DNA of 64,000 bases. Origin: Ulva prolifera (Eukaryota > Chlorophyta > Ulvophyceae > Ulvales > Ulvaceae). Position 1 is the first letter of the stretch. The number at the start of each line of letters is the position of its first letter. The translations under genes were made by a program, and so were the position numbers. This document shows positions 13,418 to 24,900 of this stretch, piece by piece. The DNA lies in assembly GCA_023078555.1 (NCBI GenBank), contig CM041203.1, positions 3,329,981-3,393,980 of the forward strand, written 5' to 3'. The notes below the pieces were generated by a model. It saw nothing but the letters and a program-made list of their open reading frames with translations. It was not told the origin of the DNA and did not search any database.

Positions 13418-14446
13418 GCAACGAAGGCTCAGTGTGTTGTCAACGTGCCATTCGCTACCTTCGCGGAGAACGTTTTGATGCGTCCTGGTGCCGCTGTGCC
13501 GTCGCCTGACCGTTGAGCGGCTGCATTGCTCACAAGCACGTCGCATCTTTGCAGTGCAGCTTCAAACAAGCATGTAACTTTTGTTCAACGCAAATAGGGC
13601 CTCCATGCATCAGCCAATCGGCTTGCATGTTGTAAATGGATACAACTGCACTGGCCATGACCCATCCTGGCACCGCCAGCGAAAGATAGCAATATTTGAT
13701 CTCGTCAATAGGAATTACGACATCGATGACGTGTGATAAGCGTTGGCGCGAGGATGCCTGGTCATGACTTGCACACAACAATGACACAAACGCCACTGCT
13801 ACATTGTGCGAACACCATACAATCTATATCACACTCTCTAGCAAGCTCACCATGTCTTCGATGTCGACATTCTGTTCCTCGACTATCGTATCAGAATTGC
13901 TATTCACGGGGGGCTGCAGACAATGCATCTGGTACTCGCAACCGCAACAGGTGATACCAGTACCCCTGCAATCGTTCCTGCCCAAGTAGATATACTTTCT
14001 GCGGCTCTCTGGCTTGCAGCTGTTTTGACAGCGTATGCTCCGAGCAGCCCCGCACTCTGCTTCGCTTTGGGTGACTTCCTTCGAGTGGCCTGGGCGCGAC
14101 ACCGATACGTTTGATTCCACATTGTTTTCTTAACATCATGATTTTTGTGCTGGTAAATTCCGCAACGTTTTCGCAATTTTTCGCAGCGAGCACAAAATGC
14201 CCTAGTGTTTTGTTGACATCCTCACGCCCGAGACAGGCAGCGACAGCGCCCCTTCGCGAATCTAAAGAAAAATCTCAACAAGATGCATATGCAATGGTCT
14301 ACGGTTTTATACGTAAGTCTCGAACGTCCACCTCGATGGTCAGGTCCGGCAGCGCAATAAAAGTCGAATCGGCCATGGCATCTGCACGCACGGCGGCTTC
14401 GAAGCTAATGCCAGGATGACAGGAGATACATGAGCATTTTTTTGGT

Positions 14447-14547
14447 GCTTTCGCTGCTGTCTTGATGCTCGTGATTGGAATTTGGACGTGACTGCACACT
14501 AGCGAGGGTGGCTTGGTGACCACAGCGCTGGGAGAATAACACGGGGG
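14447..14547 (-). repeat. right terminal inverted repeat
   Basis: Reverse complement of the left arm. It ends in GGGGG directly before the second ACGTTGCG octamer. Confidence 0.88.
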
Positions 14548-14852
14548 ACGTTGCGCATGTTTGGCTTCGAGACGTGGCTTCCAGGGGACTTAACCAGGTC
14601 TACACGCATGCATGCGCACAGGCTCCGCTGGCAAGTATTGGCCATCGGGCGCATCAAGGCACTGCGCATCACTCGCGTTGCTAGCAGAGCAGCTACACAG
14701 ACAGGCTGTCAAACACCGGCAGCATCATGACCATGATTGGGATTCGGAATTTGCTTGTTTGTGTATCTTTCTGCTTCGCTAACAAACGGCGATAGTCGCG
14801 CGCATATATAGATCGCAATAACCAGAGCTAACTGACATCATGCGAGCATGAT

Positions 14853-15918
14853 ATGCCGTTAATTCCACGAGCAGCTCGCAGATCGGCTGCAGGCATAACA
14901 AGGAGCAGTGCCATTGCGAGCAGGGTTGAACATGACACCCCCCGGCTCCGACGCTTTCTCACCTGCCCTTCTAGCGTCCCTCAGGATGTGGCGGAAAGAG
15001 ATCAGCCAGGCAGCTCAAGTGTGGAGGCACCCAATAGGTCGGCTGTGACACCCAGGCCATCTCAGCCTAAGCCAGCTAGTGACACGGACGTCGACAGCGA
15101 TGACGACACAGGCACCGCGGTAGTGCGCATCTACAATTATATGTGATCGAACTTGAGGCTCACAAAGACTATCTCTGATGTATAACAAGTGCTGCAGGGT
15201 GTTGTGGCAAGGGAGTGGCTACACTCATGGCAACCAGCCAACATCAGTGGCAACAGGCAGTACACCAAGTCACCTAGATTAAAAAAGAGGCCCAAAAATG
15301 CTAATCTGCCTGCAGTGCCGCGGCAGGTGCCGAAGCCTGCAAAGAAGAGCGTACGAGTCAAGGGCAAGGGCGTGCTGCAACACTTAAAGACCAAAGTGGC
15401 GTTGAGGTTCGTCGACAAGGATGGCAGAAGTCTCTTCATTCGGAAAGCAAATAGCAAGGGCCACCGAGGTACGTAGCATAGGCGCTTGGGCTCTGGAGTC
15501 GGCATCCACCTGTTGCATGGAGCGCAAACGTTGCTGGCAGCAGCCAGCGACTGCGCTTGTGCGTGCAGGGCTCTGGCAGCTTCCAAATGTGCACATCCAC
15601 ACGACCGACTGCGTGCACCTGCAAGGCATCATCATCGCCAGGGGATTTATGAAGAGGGTGCCAGCTCAGTTTCCCTTGGAAGCTCACGCCTTCATGTCCA
15701 GCCGGCGCCTTGGCCAGCCCATGCTCGTCATGATTCTAGAGGCACGAGTAGATTGTGCCGACGTGCAGCCAGCCCGGTGCGGCTTCAAAGAGACAGATTT
15801 CAAATGGGTTTCCACGTCTGAGTATGAAGCCCAGTGTGGAGAAATGTCGGAGGTCCGGCTTTCCAGACCTCTGGCTCATGCCCGTGTACTGCATTATTCC
15901 TGCCATCGAGTGTGCTGA
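14853..15918 (+). CDS. putative multi-exon protein, function unknown
   Basis: I do not recognise this protein. An N-terminal frame (14853-15146) is basic and then Ser/Pro-rich, with an acidic patch (SDTDVDSDDDTG). It can be spliced to a Lys/Arg/Pro-rich stretch at 15197-15470 (acceptor after GTGCTGCAG) that contains VRVKGKGVLQHL. A third open stretch, 15568-15918, reads LWQLPNVHIHTTDC then FMKRVPAQFPLEAHAF and is fairly protein-like. Whether these are exons of one gene, or whether the third belongs to the Nudix gene just downstream, cannot be decided by eye. Confidence 0.3.
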
Positions 15919-16002
15919 CTTGTGCTGAGCTGCACAAAGTACCCTCAAAGCACAGGGAGACAAGGTCAAGCACATGCATGTACGGTGTCATACTGAACGC
16001 TG

Positions 16003-16730
16003 GTGATGGGCAACTGTGGCGATGCTTTGCAGATTCTGTACATGCGGTCCGCATGGCATGTTCGGGGGAGAAACGTAGCCACATTCAGCTTTCACAGCAA
16101 GCCGGAGTTTGAGGATCGGCAGCGGGCAATCCTTCCGATACAGGGCACTTTTGACTTTGAGAATCAACCGTATCCAACACAGAGGTATCTCATGTTGTTC
16201 GTGGCGGCTGTGTGCGTGTATGATAAGCAGGCAGGCAAGGTGTTGATCGCAAAGCGCACCAAGGGGAACCCGCCAGGTCAAAGAGGTACGCATCTCTTGG
16301 CCGCGCAACCAGACATCATCAACCTGAGCAATCCGAGCAGAGCACAAGTGCGGCAGCTGCAGCTTACATGAGCTGTGTGCTCGCAGGCAAGTGGGAGTGG
16401 CCAGGTGGTAAGGTTGATCCTGGTGAGACAACCAATGAGACAGCGGTGCGTGAAATCAAAGAGGAGCTGAATCTCAGGCTCGACATTAATGCACTGAAAC
16501 CAGCAACCTTTATAGAGAAAAAGTACTTCAAGAGGAACTTGGTCATTGTCTTTTACATCTGCTCTAAGTTCACAGGCCGTGCGAAAGGGATGGAGCGCCA
16601 GCCGGTCCGATGGGTCAACCGGGAGGAGTTGCTGCAGTGCCGCGACGACTTCCTTGACGGAGACGATCCGTTCACTGACATCGTGTTGAAGGTGATGGAA
16701 AAGGCCAATAAATGTGACAAGAGCAAGTGA
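16003..16730 (+). CDS. Nudix hydrolase
   Basis: Predicted to cleave a nucleoside diphosphate linked to another moiety; the substrate is unknown. Two exons (16003-16285 and 16387-16730) join in phase 1 through a GTACGC donor. The Nudix box is complete: GGKVDPGETTNETAVREI followed by KEELNL, matching GX5EX7REUXEEXGU with its metal-binding REXXEE core, except that the final Gly position is Asn. It is preceded by WEWPG, as in MutT-type proteins. The upstream strand LFVAAVCVYDKQAGKVLIAKR is typical of the fold. The predicted protein is about 209 residues. The start is tentative: splicing from an exon upstream of FSFHSKPEFEDRQ is also possible. The stop lies 4 bases from that of the convergent PPR gene. 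Confidence 0.82.
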
Positions 16731-16734
16731 CAGC

Positions 16735-17495
16735 TCAACTGTTGTCGAATGTCCGCCTGAGGGCGCTCCTGAGTGCCCGTTTCCCATCGACAGCCATGTG
16801 AGTCTGCTCATTCGGCTGGATGCCCTGCGAAGCCATTTTGTCTAGCAATTCTTCTGCCCGTGCTACGTCGTTTGATAGGGCGCAGAGCTCGAGTAAAGCA
16901 TTGTATACATTGACAGTGATGGGGACCTCGAACTCTGCCTGCATCCGGCTCAACAGCCTGGCAATCTCTGTCCAGTCCGGTGGGTTAGAGATCTGCCCAT
17001 GCCCCCGAATGATAACCGCAAACACGACATCATCTGGCTGCACAAAACTCCCTGCACAGAATCAACCCATTTCATCAGCACAGAGTCTCTTGTGGATGTA
17101 TATGAACGATATCTCTGATGCGACCCTCAGCTGTCCCTGAGTCACATATTGTTCCCCTTTCGCATAACAGGAATGCCCCTGAGTTGACCCAGTGCCGAGG
17201 TAGCTGATGCAGGCTCAGACACGAATGCATGTGCTCCAGGGAATTGTGTGTGCAGAAGCACACCAAAAAGCTCTTCAAAAACATTCATAGCCATCTCCAT
17301 ATTGCGATTCGCGGTACATGCTGACACCAGAGCCGTTGCTGCCTGGGTGTCGGGTTGGATTCCCATTTTAGCAAGCTGAGTGAGTTCGCTAATAGCCTGC
17401 TTCGGCTTCCCTTGCCTTCCGAGGTGTGTTATCCTACGTGTCACCTCTGTGCGTGCTTTGATAACATCGTCACTGGCCAGAGCCTGCATACTCAC
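16735..17495 (-). CDS. small pentatricopeptide-repeat (PPR) protein
   Basis: PPR proteins bind RNA, usually in chloroplasts or mitochondria. Two minus-strand exons (17495-17264 and 17051-16735) join in phase 1 (donor GTGTGC) to 182 residues. Repeat-like units include KQAISELTQLAKMGIQPDTQ, then ATALVSACTANRNMEMAMNVFEE, a third with VFAVIIRGHG, and a fourth with VYNALLELCALSNDVARAEE ending GIQPNEQTHM. The -G-I-Q-P- ends of the helical hairpins are the clearest PPR sign. With only about four repeats it is short for the family, so the N-terminus may be incomplete; no clear organelle presequence is seen in the 20 residues before the first repeat. Its target RNA cannot be deduced. Confidence 0.72.
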
Positions 17496-19115
17496 AGGCC
17501 GTCAGCCATTGCCGCCTTGCTACGAGTCTGATGTGCAGCCATCATCAACACAGTGAACTGGGACCATCACTGCAAATTTCACTCCTCACACACTGCTACA
17601 TCTAGACACAGATATTCATCGCAAGAATAGCGAATTAAATTGCGCAGTGCCTGCAGCTACCCACTAGTCTCTTCGGGGAATGTGTTGTTGGGCGAGAATA
17701 TGCCTTGTTCTAGCCACTGCTGGGCTCCTGAACACGAGTAACATCTGGTGGTGCCCCGATAGCTCCTAAACGCCATGATCGAGCATGCTGCTGGCAACAG
17801 CATGATCATGTCAGGTCAGCATGCCCTCAGCTACGGTGTCAGTAAGCTGCACGTCATAGCTACTTTGGGAGGGCGCGGTCCCTTCTGCAGCGCGTGCCCC
17901 AACAGATAGAAACGTGATCACCGTGAACAAGCAATTCCAGCCACTGTGAAACATATGTGTTGCTGTCTGGGGCACAGGCGAATGCAGCGACGGGCTGCCA
18001 AAAGCCCGCGCGTATTTGTACCCAATGTGCCAGGCATGAGACAAGACGCGCATTCCACGTACGACAGCCAAATATGCAGATATGTGACCAATGTATTATG
18101 GAGTTGGGTGGCGGCAGCTGTTGTCATGCCCCCCGCGGCGCTGCGGCAGCTGCAGGCTTGGAACGCACCAACGCTTGTACGCGACGCCTACAGCACGTAC
18201 TCCGGCGCTGTGGAGGGGTGGTGTGAGTTGTTGATATGGTAGCTGCACTCATCTGGAAAAACCTCAGAGATCGTGCACGCTGATGCTGCTGTTGCTTAAA
18301 TATGAAGGCACGCGCCTTATGTGCGCCCGAGTGCAGTATCGTCAAATGTCTAATGAATTGTCCCAGCGGTCAATGACTCTACGCAAAGCTCCTTGTAGTG
18401 TAAGGCACGTGCAAGGATGGCGCAAGCCAACTGTTCTGTGCACCGCGACATTCACAACACAACTCATCGCGGTGGTGAGGGGCGCGATCGCGATGGCGCA
18501 GGTCACCACCGTTTCATGCACGCGTACACATCGACATGTCCTGCAGCCCTCACCCAGACACAGAGAATTGCGCGGCTGTCATAGAATCACAACACAGTGC
18601 TCCGTAGACTGACAATTGATGGCACGTGGAAGATGCAGCTTCAGTACATGGTCAGCGATGCTTCCAGCCTGTTCGTCAACTATGGGCGGCAGAAACGAGG
18701 GCCATTGCCAGGAAGGAATGAGTGATCACCAAGTTTCGGTACAAGTGCAAAGCACGCGGTACAAAAATAGATATCGCATATTACTAAAGGCCGTCCAACA
18801 CATGAGCTTTCTCGCTCACTCATGCTTCAGCACTCACGTTCCCAAGCTGCACAAAGCACTCTACAGGCAGGCCCCAACCCACATCTGCATGAGTGATCGT
18901 TTATACGTGTGCGGTCAGACAGACCCAAACCCCTTCACCAACTATCCCCCTGCCCCAGACTGTGCACGTCGCTTGCTCTGGACGATTGGCTGGCGGCATG
19001 CTGCTGCAGCAAGCCACACACTTGACCACCACTCGCAGCCGTCCCGGACCGGCAGGTCTGCGGCAACCGCCCCAGAATCTGGATGGCTGCATTTCCTAAT
19101 CATGCAAGCGGCACC
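17496..19115. other. intergenic, no gene recognised
   Basis: Several 60-170 codon open frames exist on both strands (for example 17946-18242 and 18616-19131 on the plus strand), but none has a recognisable motif or clear splice partners. The right part is downstream of the minus-strand adenosine kinase stop and probably includes its 3' UTR. Confidence 0.4.
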
Positions 19116-21388
19116 TTATGCCCAGGAGTAGCTGCATGAGCCAGGCAGAGCTGTGCCTGAGGTCCGAATGATGGTGGAGGCAGCAAAGTTGCCTGCGGTG
19201 CAGCATGCAGCGGTGTCCTGGCCCTTGATGAAGGCCGCCAGGAAGCCACCAACGAAGGCATCTCCGGCCCCGTTGGTGTCGACGATCTCTGATGAGGCGA
19301 CAGCCGGGACGTCATACTTGGTCACAGCGCCATCCTTGGCAACGATCGTGGCGTCCTTGCCCTGTGTGATGACCTGCAGTCACGATGTGGGTCACAGCGC
19401 CATTCTTTGTGCTGCACACACTGCAAAAACCCCAGAAAGAAAGTCCCTGCAGAAGGAGCTGTGGGGCTTGTCCAGCAGCAGAGCCAGCATGGCCACTGTG
19501 GGCCTTGTCCAGCAGCAGAGCCAGCATGGCCAAGGCAGGTGGGGAGACTCTGTGGGCAACATTTTCTGCGCTGTATCCGATATGGAATGTGCGTACGTGG
19601 GGGCAGCCAAGGCGCCACAAGTCCCATGTTGAATCACACAGAGCATATATAAATCAAAACAACACGGCTGGCTTGGTTGTGACGGTTTGCGGAATATGCT
19701 GGAGAGAGGGGGGGGGGGGGGGGGGGGGGTCGGGCCGTACCACAGTTGGTGACTTTTTACCGGCCTTAGTCTGGGCAATCTTCAGAGCGATTTCTGAGAC
19801 ATCTGTCGTCTCCCAGCCCTCACTCTTGCCAAAGGCTGCAGCCTCTGTCTCATTGCCGAACACGAAGTCAGCCATGCCGATCGCCTGGTCCAGGGTCGCT
19901 TTGAACGGTGGCACCTCACAGATGAATGGGGCGGAGATGTTCTGCGGCGCAGTGGGCTCTATTTAGCTGTGTGCCATGGTGTGCAGCGAGGACAGCATGA
20001 TACTACCACATAGGGCTGTAGAGGGCACAGCACGAATCATTGATTCATGTGTTGCAAGGGCGACAGCCCTCTGCATGGGGGTGTGCCAGTGGTGGGCATG
20101 TTGCAGGGCGGGGTGCGGGCAGTGGTGGGGTCCGGCCAGGGTGGGACGTACCACTGCGTAGGTCTTATTGTTCGAAAGGCAGTGCTCCGCGGAGGCGATG
20201 ACGGCCTCACTGCAGGCCGTGATGAAGAATCCTGCGGAGTAGATCACCTTGGCGCCGTCCATGATGGACGCAATCTCGGGCTGTTTGAGGTGGTCAGCCT
20301 GCAGGCACACCGCTTTCGATGAGGCTGTGACAGACATGTCGCAGTCGACATGGATCAGTGCACGACATGCCAAGATTGACATGCCATGCAGCAGGGAAGT
20401 CTGTGCATGCGCAGCCTTTCTGCGACCGAGTGGCCACGAGGCAGTGTCAGCATGTGTGTGAGCGTCTGCTGGGCAAGGGCACTCCAGGGTGTAGGTGTGC
20501 CGTGACGCGTTCTCAGATGGAGTGAAGCACATGTGCAAACCAAAGCGAATGGAGTATGAGGCAGAAGAATCAGGCAAGGGCGGCGGGGAAGAGGGGCATG
20601 CCTTGTAGTTGTTGGCGGCGGCAAGGTTGGCAACGAGGGAGCGGTCGTTGTCAACGACGCACACAGCGCATGTGCCTGTGGCTGGGCCCTCCACCATGTA
20701 GTGCACAGCGATGCCATCCTTGGCACACACCTCGCGCATGGTGTCGGCATACTTGTCCGAGCCAACGCAGCCAAGGTAGGCGGTCTGGCCTGCCTCCTGA
20801 AGCATCCATTGAGCAACCCGGATGGAGTTCTGGGTGGCACCGCCGGCAATGTATTGTACGTCAGGGCGGCCGGCGAGCTCCTGCGTGGGATGTACGTCAC
20901 GTGCTGCGACGGTGAAAGCGTTATGGGGGCCTGGTTGGTCATGCTAGTCAAGTCGCGGACGTCGCACTGCCTTGGAAACAATGACAAGCGAGTCCTGCCT
21001 TGGCAAGATGCGTAAAAAAATACTCTCGACGGAATTGCTCACAGCACTGCCACGCGTATGTCTCCGCGGCAATCGATGGCGCGCTCGAGCCGTGTTGCAG
21101 TGCCTGGCAGAGCATGCGGGCATTGACCAAAGCTGCTCGCAGGCCGCGGACTTCTGGATCAGCGTGGGCGCACCTCATACAGCGGCATGTGCTTCTCTTC
21201 TGCCAGAATTTGGTCGCCGTTCTTGAGCTGTACGCCATTCTAGGACGTGAGCTCGCGGCTGCCCAAATAATTGCAGCAACAGTGGAGCGCTGGAAGATCC
21301 GCACCCCGTACTTCTCGAGCACATCCTTATCAACCTTTGCGGAGATATCAAGGAGGGGGTTGCCCATACCGAGGAGGACCGCAGACAT
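19116..21388 (-). CDS. ADK: adenosine kinase (PfkB family)
   Basis: Phosphorylates adenosine to AMP with ATP, in the cytosol, for adenylate salvage and to keep the methyl cycle running. Six minus-strand exons (21388-21305, 21239-21174, 20880-20602, 20298-20152, 19941-19741, 19373-19116) all join in phase 0 and give 344 residues, the usual length. The N-terminus MSAVLLGMGNPLLDISAKVD, the substrate-site GGATQNSIRVAQWML, FVFGNETEAAAFG and the catalytic DTNGAGDAFVGGFLA (anion hole and catalytic Asp) identify it. Intron 3 starts with GC rather than GT; the junction NYK|ADHLKQPE matches the conserved plant sequence, so the GC donor is real. Introns 1 and 2 have GTGCGG and GTGCGC donors. Intron 5 holds a 22-base C run (sense strand) and a 37-bp tandem duplication. 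Confidence 0.95.
19459..19532. repeat. 37-bp tandem duplication in an adenosine kinase intron
   Basis: Two adjacent copies (19459-19495 and 19496-19532) share CTTGTCCAGCAGCAGAGCC with one difference near the start. It lies inside intron 5 of the minus-strand adenosine kinase gene. Confidence 0.85.
19708..19729. repeat. 22-base G homopolymer (C run in sense of adenosine kinase)
   Basis: An uninterrupted G run on the plus strand, beginning about 10 bases inside intron 5 of adenosine kinase, just after its GTACGG donor. The exact length may be affected by sequencing error. Confidence 0.9.
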
Positions 21389-21999
21389 GTTGAGGCTTCT
21401 GTATGCAAATCAGCGAACGTGTGAGGCGGGTCAGAGGAGTTGTGATCAAGAATTCACTGACACTGTGATGAACAAGTGCTGCTTGGATCAGACTCTACCT
21501 TGTGGATAGTGGTTTGTTGTCGCGTGGTTTTTGCTGCTCGAACATAGAAAAATCGTGGCATTTCGGCACATTTGCAATTGGCGCGGCCGTAGCGCGCTGC
21601 CGGCCGCTGTCAGCATTTGTGGTGACACTTGGACACTTCGTCAGGTGATTTCCCAGCCACGCGTTGAACAGTCAATTGTGTCGAGTGAAATGCATATCGA
21701 TGCATGTAGACCTCCACACATCGTCCAGCTCGTTCAAATTTGCATAGCTGACTGCAAATTGATGTCTGCTGTAGATTGCGCACTTTGTGCTGGTGCACAG
21801 TTGATGCCGCGAGCAGAAAGCCCCAGCTTGAGCTACACAGTCCGCACTGCCCATGCCCCTTGCAACAGAGCGCCACAGGTAGCTGCTGACGCTGTTGAGT
21901 CCTACCAAAGTTGCGCGCCGGCTCTGCACCTCAGACGCGTGTTTTGAACAGTGACAAACTGGATGCCATCCTGAAAGCTGTCAGGGATTCCGGCGCACC
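21389..21999. other. divergent intergenic region
   Basis: This 0.6-kb stretch separates the minus-strand adenosine kinase start from the plus-strand IQ-protein start, so it should contain both promoters. I see no coding exon and no clear TATA box. Confidence 0.45.
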
Positions 22000-24900
22000 A
22001 TGTCCAACGCCAATGTCAATCCGTATGGTTATAGTCGTCTACTAGACGAGGATGGTTCAAGTTCTAGCAGTGATGGATCACGAGGCGACCTGCAGCCTGG
22101 TGTGAGCGTATTGTGGCCGTTTGCACGGTTTCCTGCCGTCGCGGTGCCTCAGTTGCACGCCTCTTTTTGAACGAAGCAACACATATACCTTTAATGTCAG
22201 ATGCAGATGGCCAAGTACCGCGTCATGATGGACCATTTCGGAATCCGCCGAGGTCTATCCGGCGAGTCACGCTACACGTCATACAAGGCGAGCAGTACAG
22301 AAGCTTCATACGGCTCTTACATAAGACAGTCTCGCAGACGAAGATTGACGACGAATCGTTGCCTGAGCTGTCTCGGGACGAGCGAATGCATCGTTTCGTA
22401 CAGATTCGAGGTGGAGATCCAGCGGACGCGGCAGCAGCGGCCAGTGTCGCACCTGCGGGCATGATTGTTCGCCGGTTTTGTCTCGCGAAGTCAGAGTTTA
22501 TCCGCCTGGTCACTAGCCCGTCAAACGAATTCCAGACACGTGCAATGTAGGTCATCTCTGCTGTACACACCAGTGGACATTAACCTTGCAGAGGACACCA
22601 GGCCATGACCACCAGGCCCCATCCTGGCACATTTGCAGGCAAAGATTGCGCCGCCGAGGCTTCCACTTGAGCAAGTCCACCATCTCAAGCATGCTTGTGA
22701 CCAAGGGGGCGTCCTGGTTGCGGACCCCGCGCATGACTCCTGTAGCTTTGCCAGCCAGTATACTGCCACACCTTGAGTCTGCAATATCTGCTTTCAACGC
22801 CTCAGCTCCAGAATCCTCCCATATACACGCATACACCACCGAAGCGTTGCGGTGTGCTCTTCAGCATGAGCCCCCGCATGACCTGGCCTGCCAACACTCA
22901 TCACCTCGCCCTGGTTCTAAACCATACGTTTCCACTGGGAGGCTGTACTGCACCTCGCCACTACCGGCGAACAGATGCCGGCCTGACGCAGGGTACACGC
23001 AGGAAGATTGCATCTACCGTGAGCATCCAGAGTGCGTGGCGGGCACACACAGTGCGCCTTGCACGCGACGTGACCGGCCGCACCATCCGCCGCCGGGCCG
23101 TGGTCTGCATCCAGCGAGCATGGCGGTCTATGCTGTTCCTTGCGCACCTGCGCAGCCTCGAGGCAGCCCAGCTGCTGATGCACAGCATGTCGGCTGTGAC
23201 CGTCGTGCCGAACCTCTGCCTCACGCTGCTCAGCGCCCGCATGCTGGGACTCTGCCTGCAGCGCCGCAGCCACTGCCTGCCGCTGCACCGCCTCAAGTGG
23301 GGATACCTGCAGACCACTGGAGGTGTTTCAGCCTCCCATACATTGCCCTCCTGAATACACTGGGAGCCAGCCGAGCAGGAACACCATGCAGGAACTGCTC
23401 AAGTGTTGCTGCGTGCATCTGTGGCACACTGCATCATAGACACCGTGGTTGTGGGACGGCTACATGCGTCTGAATGTGACATGCGCAGACACCTGAATCT
23501 CCAGCAGGGCATCAGAGGTCTGATGGTGGGTTTGTCTGTTTGCAGAGATGGTGCTGCTCGTCACGCATGAGAATCCACGACCAGGCATCCCGGTATGGCT
23601 GGGTTGTTCCGTGCTGACGGTTCCTGCAGCACTCGCACGCGCTCAAGGCGAGCCCGTGGAGAGCGACGTCAGCGTAAGTGAGCGGGCCATGCTGAGGAAG
23701 TCGGTTCTCGAGTCGCGCCCCTGGACGCCCGTGCAGGACCTGCTGAGCGAGGACGGCTGGGTTGAGCTGCAGGGGCCGCCGCGGGGGGCCTGGGACTGCG
23801 TTGCGCTCCTGGAGTCGGGCACGCGGGTGCGAGAGATGCAGGCACAGGCGCACGTTTCGCAGGGGGCTGCGGGCGCGGCCGCGATCGCGGCTCTGCCCGA
23901 CGACACAGTGATGCGGATGGTGATGTTCAGCTCGCCAGAGGAGGCTGCGCGGCGCGCGCTGCTACTGTTTCTGGTGACATGGGACCCATTTTACGGTGCG
24001 CTGTGACTGCATAAGGATATAGAAGACTCGAGCTGCAATGGGATCAGCACTGCTTCGTGGAACGGGGCAGATGGTGGCGCTCTTTGCACCAGGGAGATAT
24101 TCATACGGCATCCTCTTGTATACACGTGGCTCTACGGGGCAGCTATGGCACGTGCTGTCTTGCCCTGCAGGGTGGTGCTGATGCTGCAACCTGCAGGCAT
24201 CCTTTGTTTAGGGACAGACAAAAACAACGCTGCCACTTCTGCTGCCTCATGGCTTGCACAATCGGGTGCATAGTGCCGTCTGTTTCGTCACCCCACATGT
24301 GTGGCCACACAATCTGGGTGCGGCAACATGCGAAATGCACAGCATTGGTAGTTGGATGTATGCGGCAACTTCGAAACCTGATGTGCTTCCTTGTATGCCT
24401 GGTTGAGTTGTGGTCAAGGTGCACTTGATCTGGCCTGGCATCCTGAGAAGTGGGAGCGGCGATGGCGATAAGAGGCGGGGGTGCAGGGCAGGCGGCAGAG
24501 CTGGTCCCGGTTAGCCTGAGCAGTGCCATGGCGTCATCACGGCCGCATGCGACTGCAGCCGCTGGAAACGCAACTCAAGATGCGTGGAGTGTTCCAGAGA
24601 TTGCCGCTGTCTCAAACCTGGTCAATCCCGTCACCATCCAGCAGGAGAACGTGTGTTTCCATGTGCATCTCTTCATCAGGACATGCAGATGGCAAGGTGT
24701 TGTTCATGTCTGTGGCAGACCATGTGGACTCTGGTATGCGGCTGACAGTGCAGTGTAGATCGGCCTCATCACAAGCCTGCATCTCTCGCTCCGGTCGTGT
24801 CTAATGCTCGGATTGGGGCGTCTACGTCGGGGTGATGAGCATATTGCAATTGTAGTGCAGTTTGCTTGAATGTTGGCCAACGCATGGTGTCAGATGCGCG

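Larger units (their letters stand above)
13309..14555. mobile_element. non-autonomous TIR DNA transposon with 8-bp target-site duplication
   Basis: Two ~101-bp arms in inverted orientation (13317-13417 and 14447-14547) bound about 1.03 kb of interior. Both arms begin CCCCCGTGTTATTCTCCC when read inward from the ends and differ at only about four positions over 100 bases. Weaker similarity seems to continue inward. Immediately outside each arm is the same direct octamer ACGTTGCG (13309-13316 and 14548-14555), a classic target-site duplication. The interior has only short minus-strand frames at 13824-14193 and no recognisable transposase. An 8-bp duplication fits hAT or P-like elements; long TIRs fit Mutator-like elements, and a 9-bp reading is possible because the next base is C on both sides. 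The superfamily is therefore unresolved. The well-matched arms and exact duplication suggest fairly recent insertion. Confidence 0.85.

Noticed and set aside
13824-14193. Minus-strand frames inside the transposon as a transposase
   Set aside because: Short, frame-shifted and without a DDE or zinc-finger pattern I can defend; a Cys-rich piece (GITCCGCEYQMHC) is not enough.
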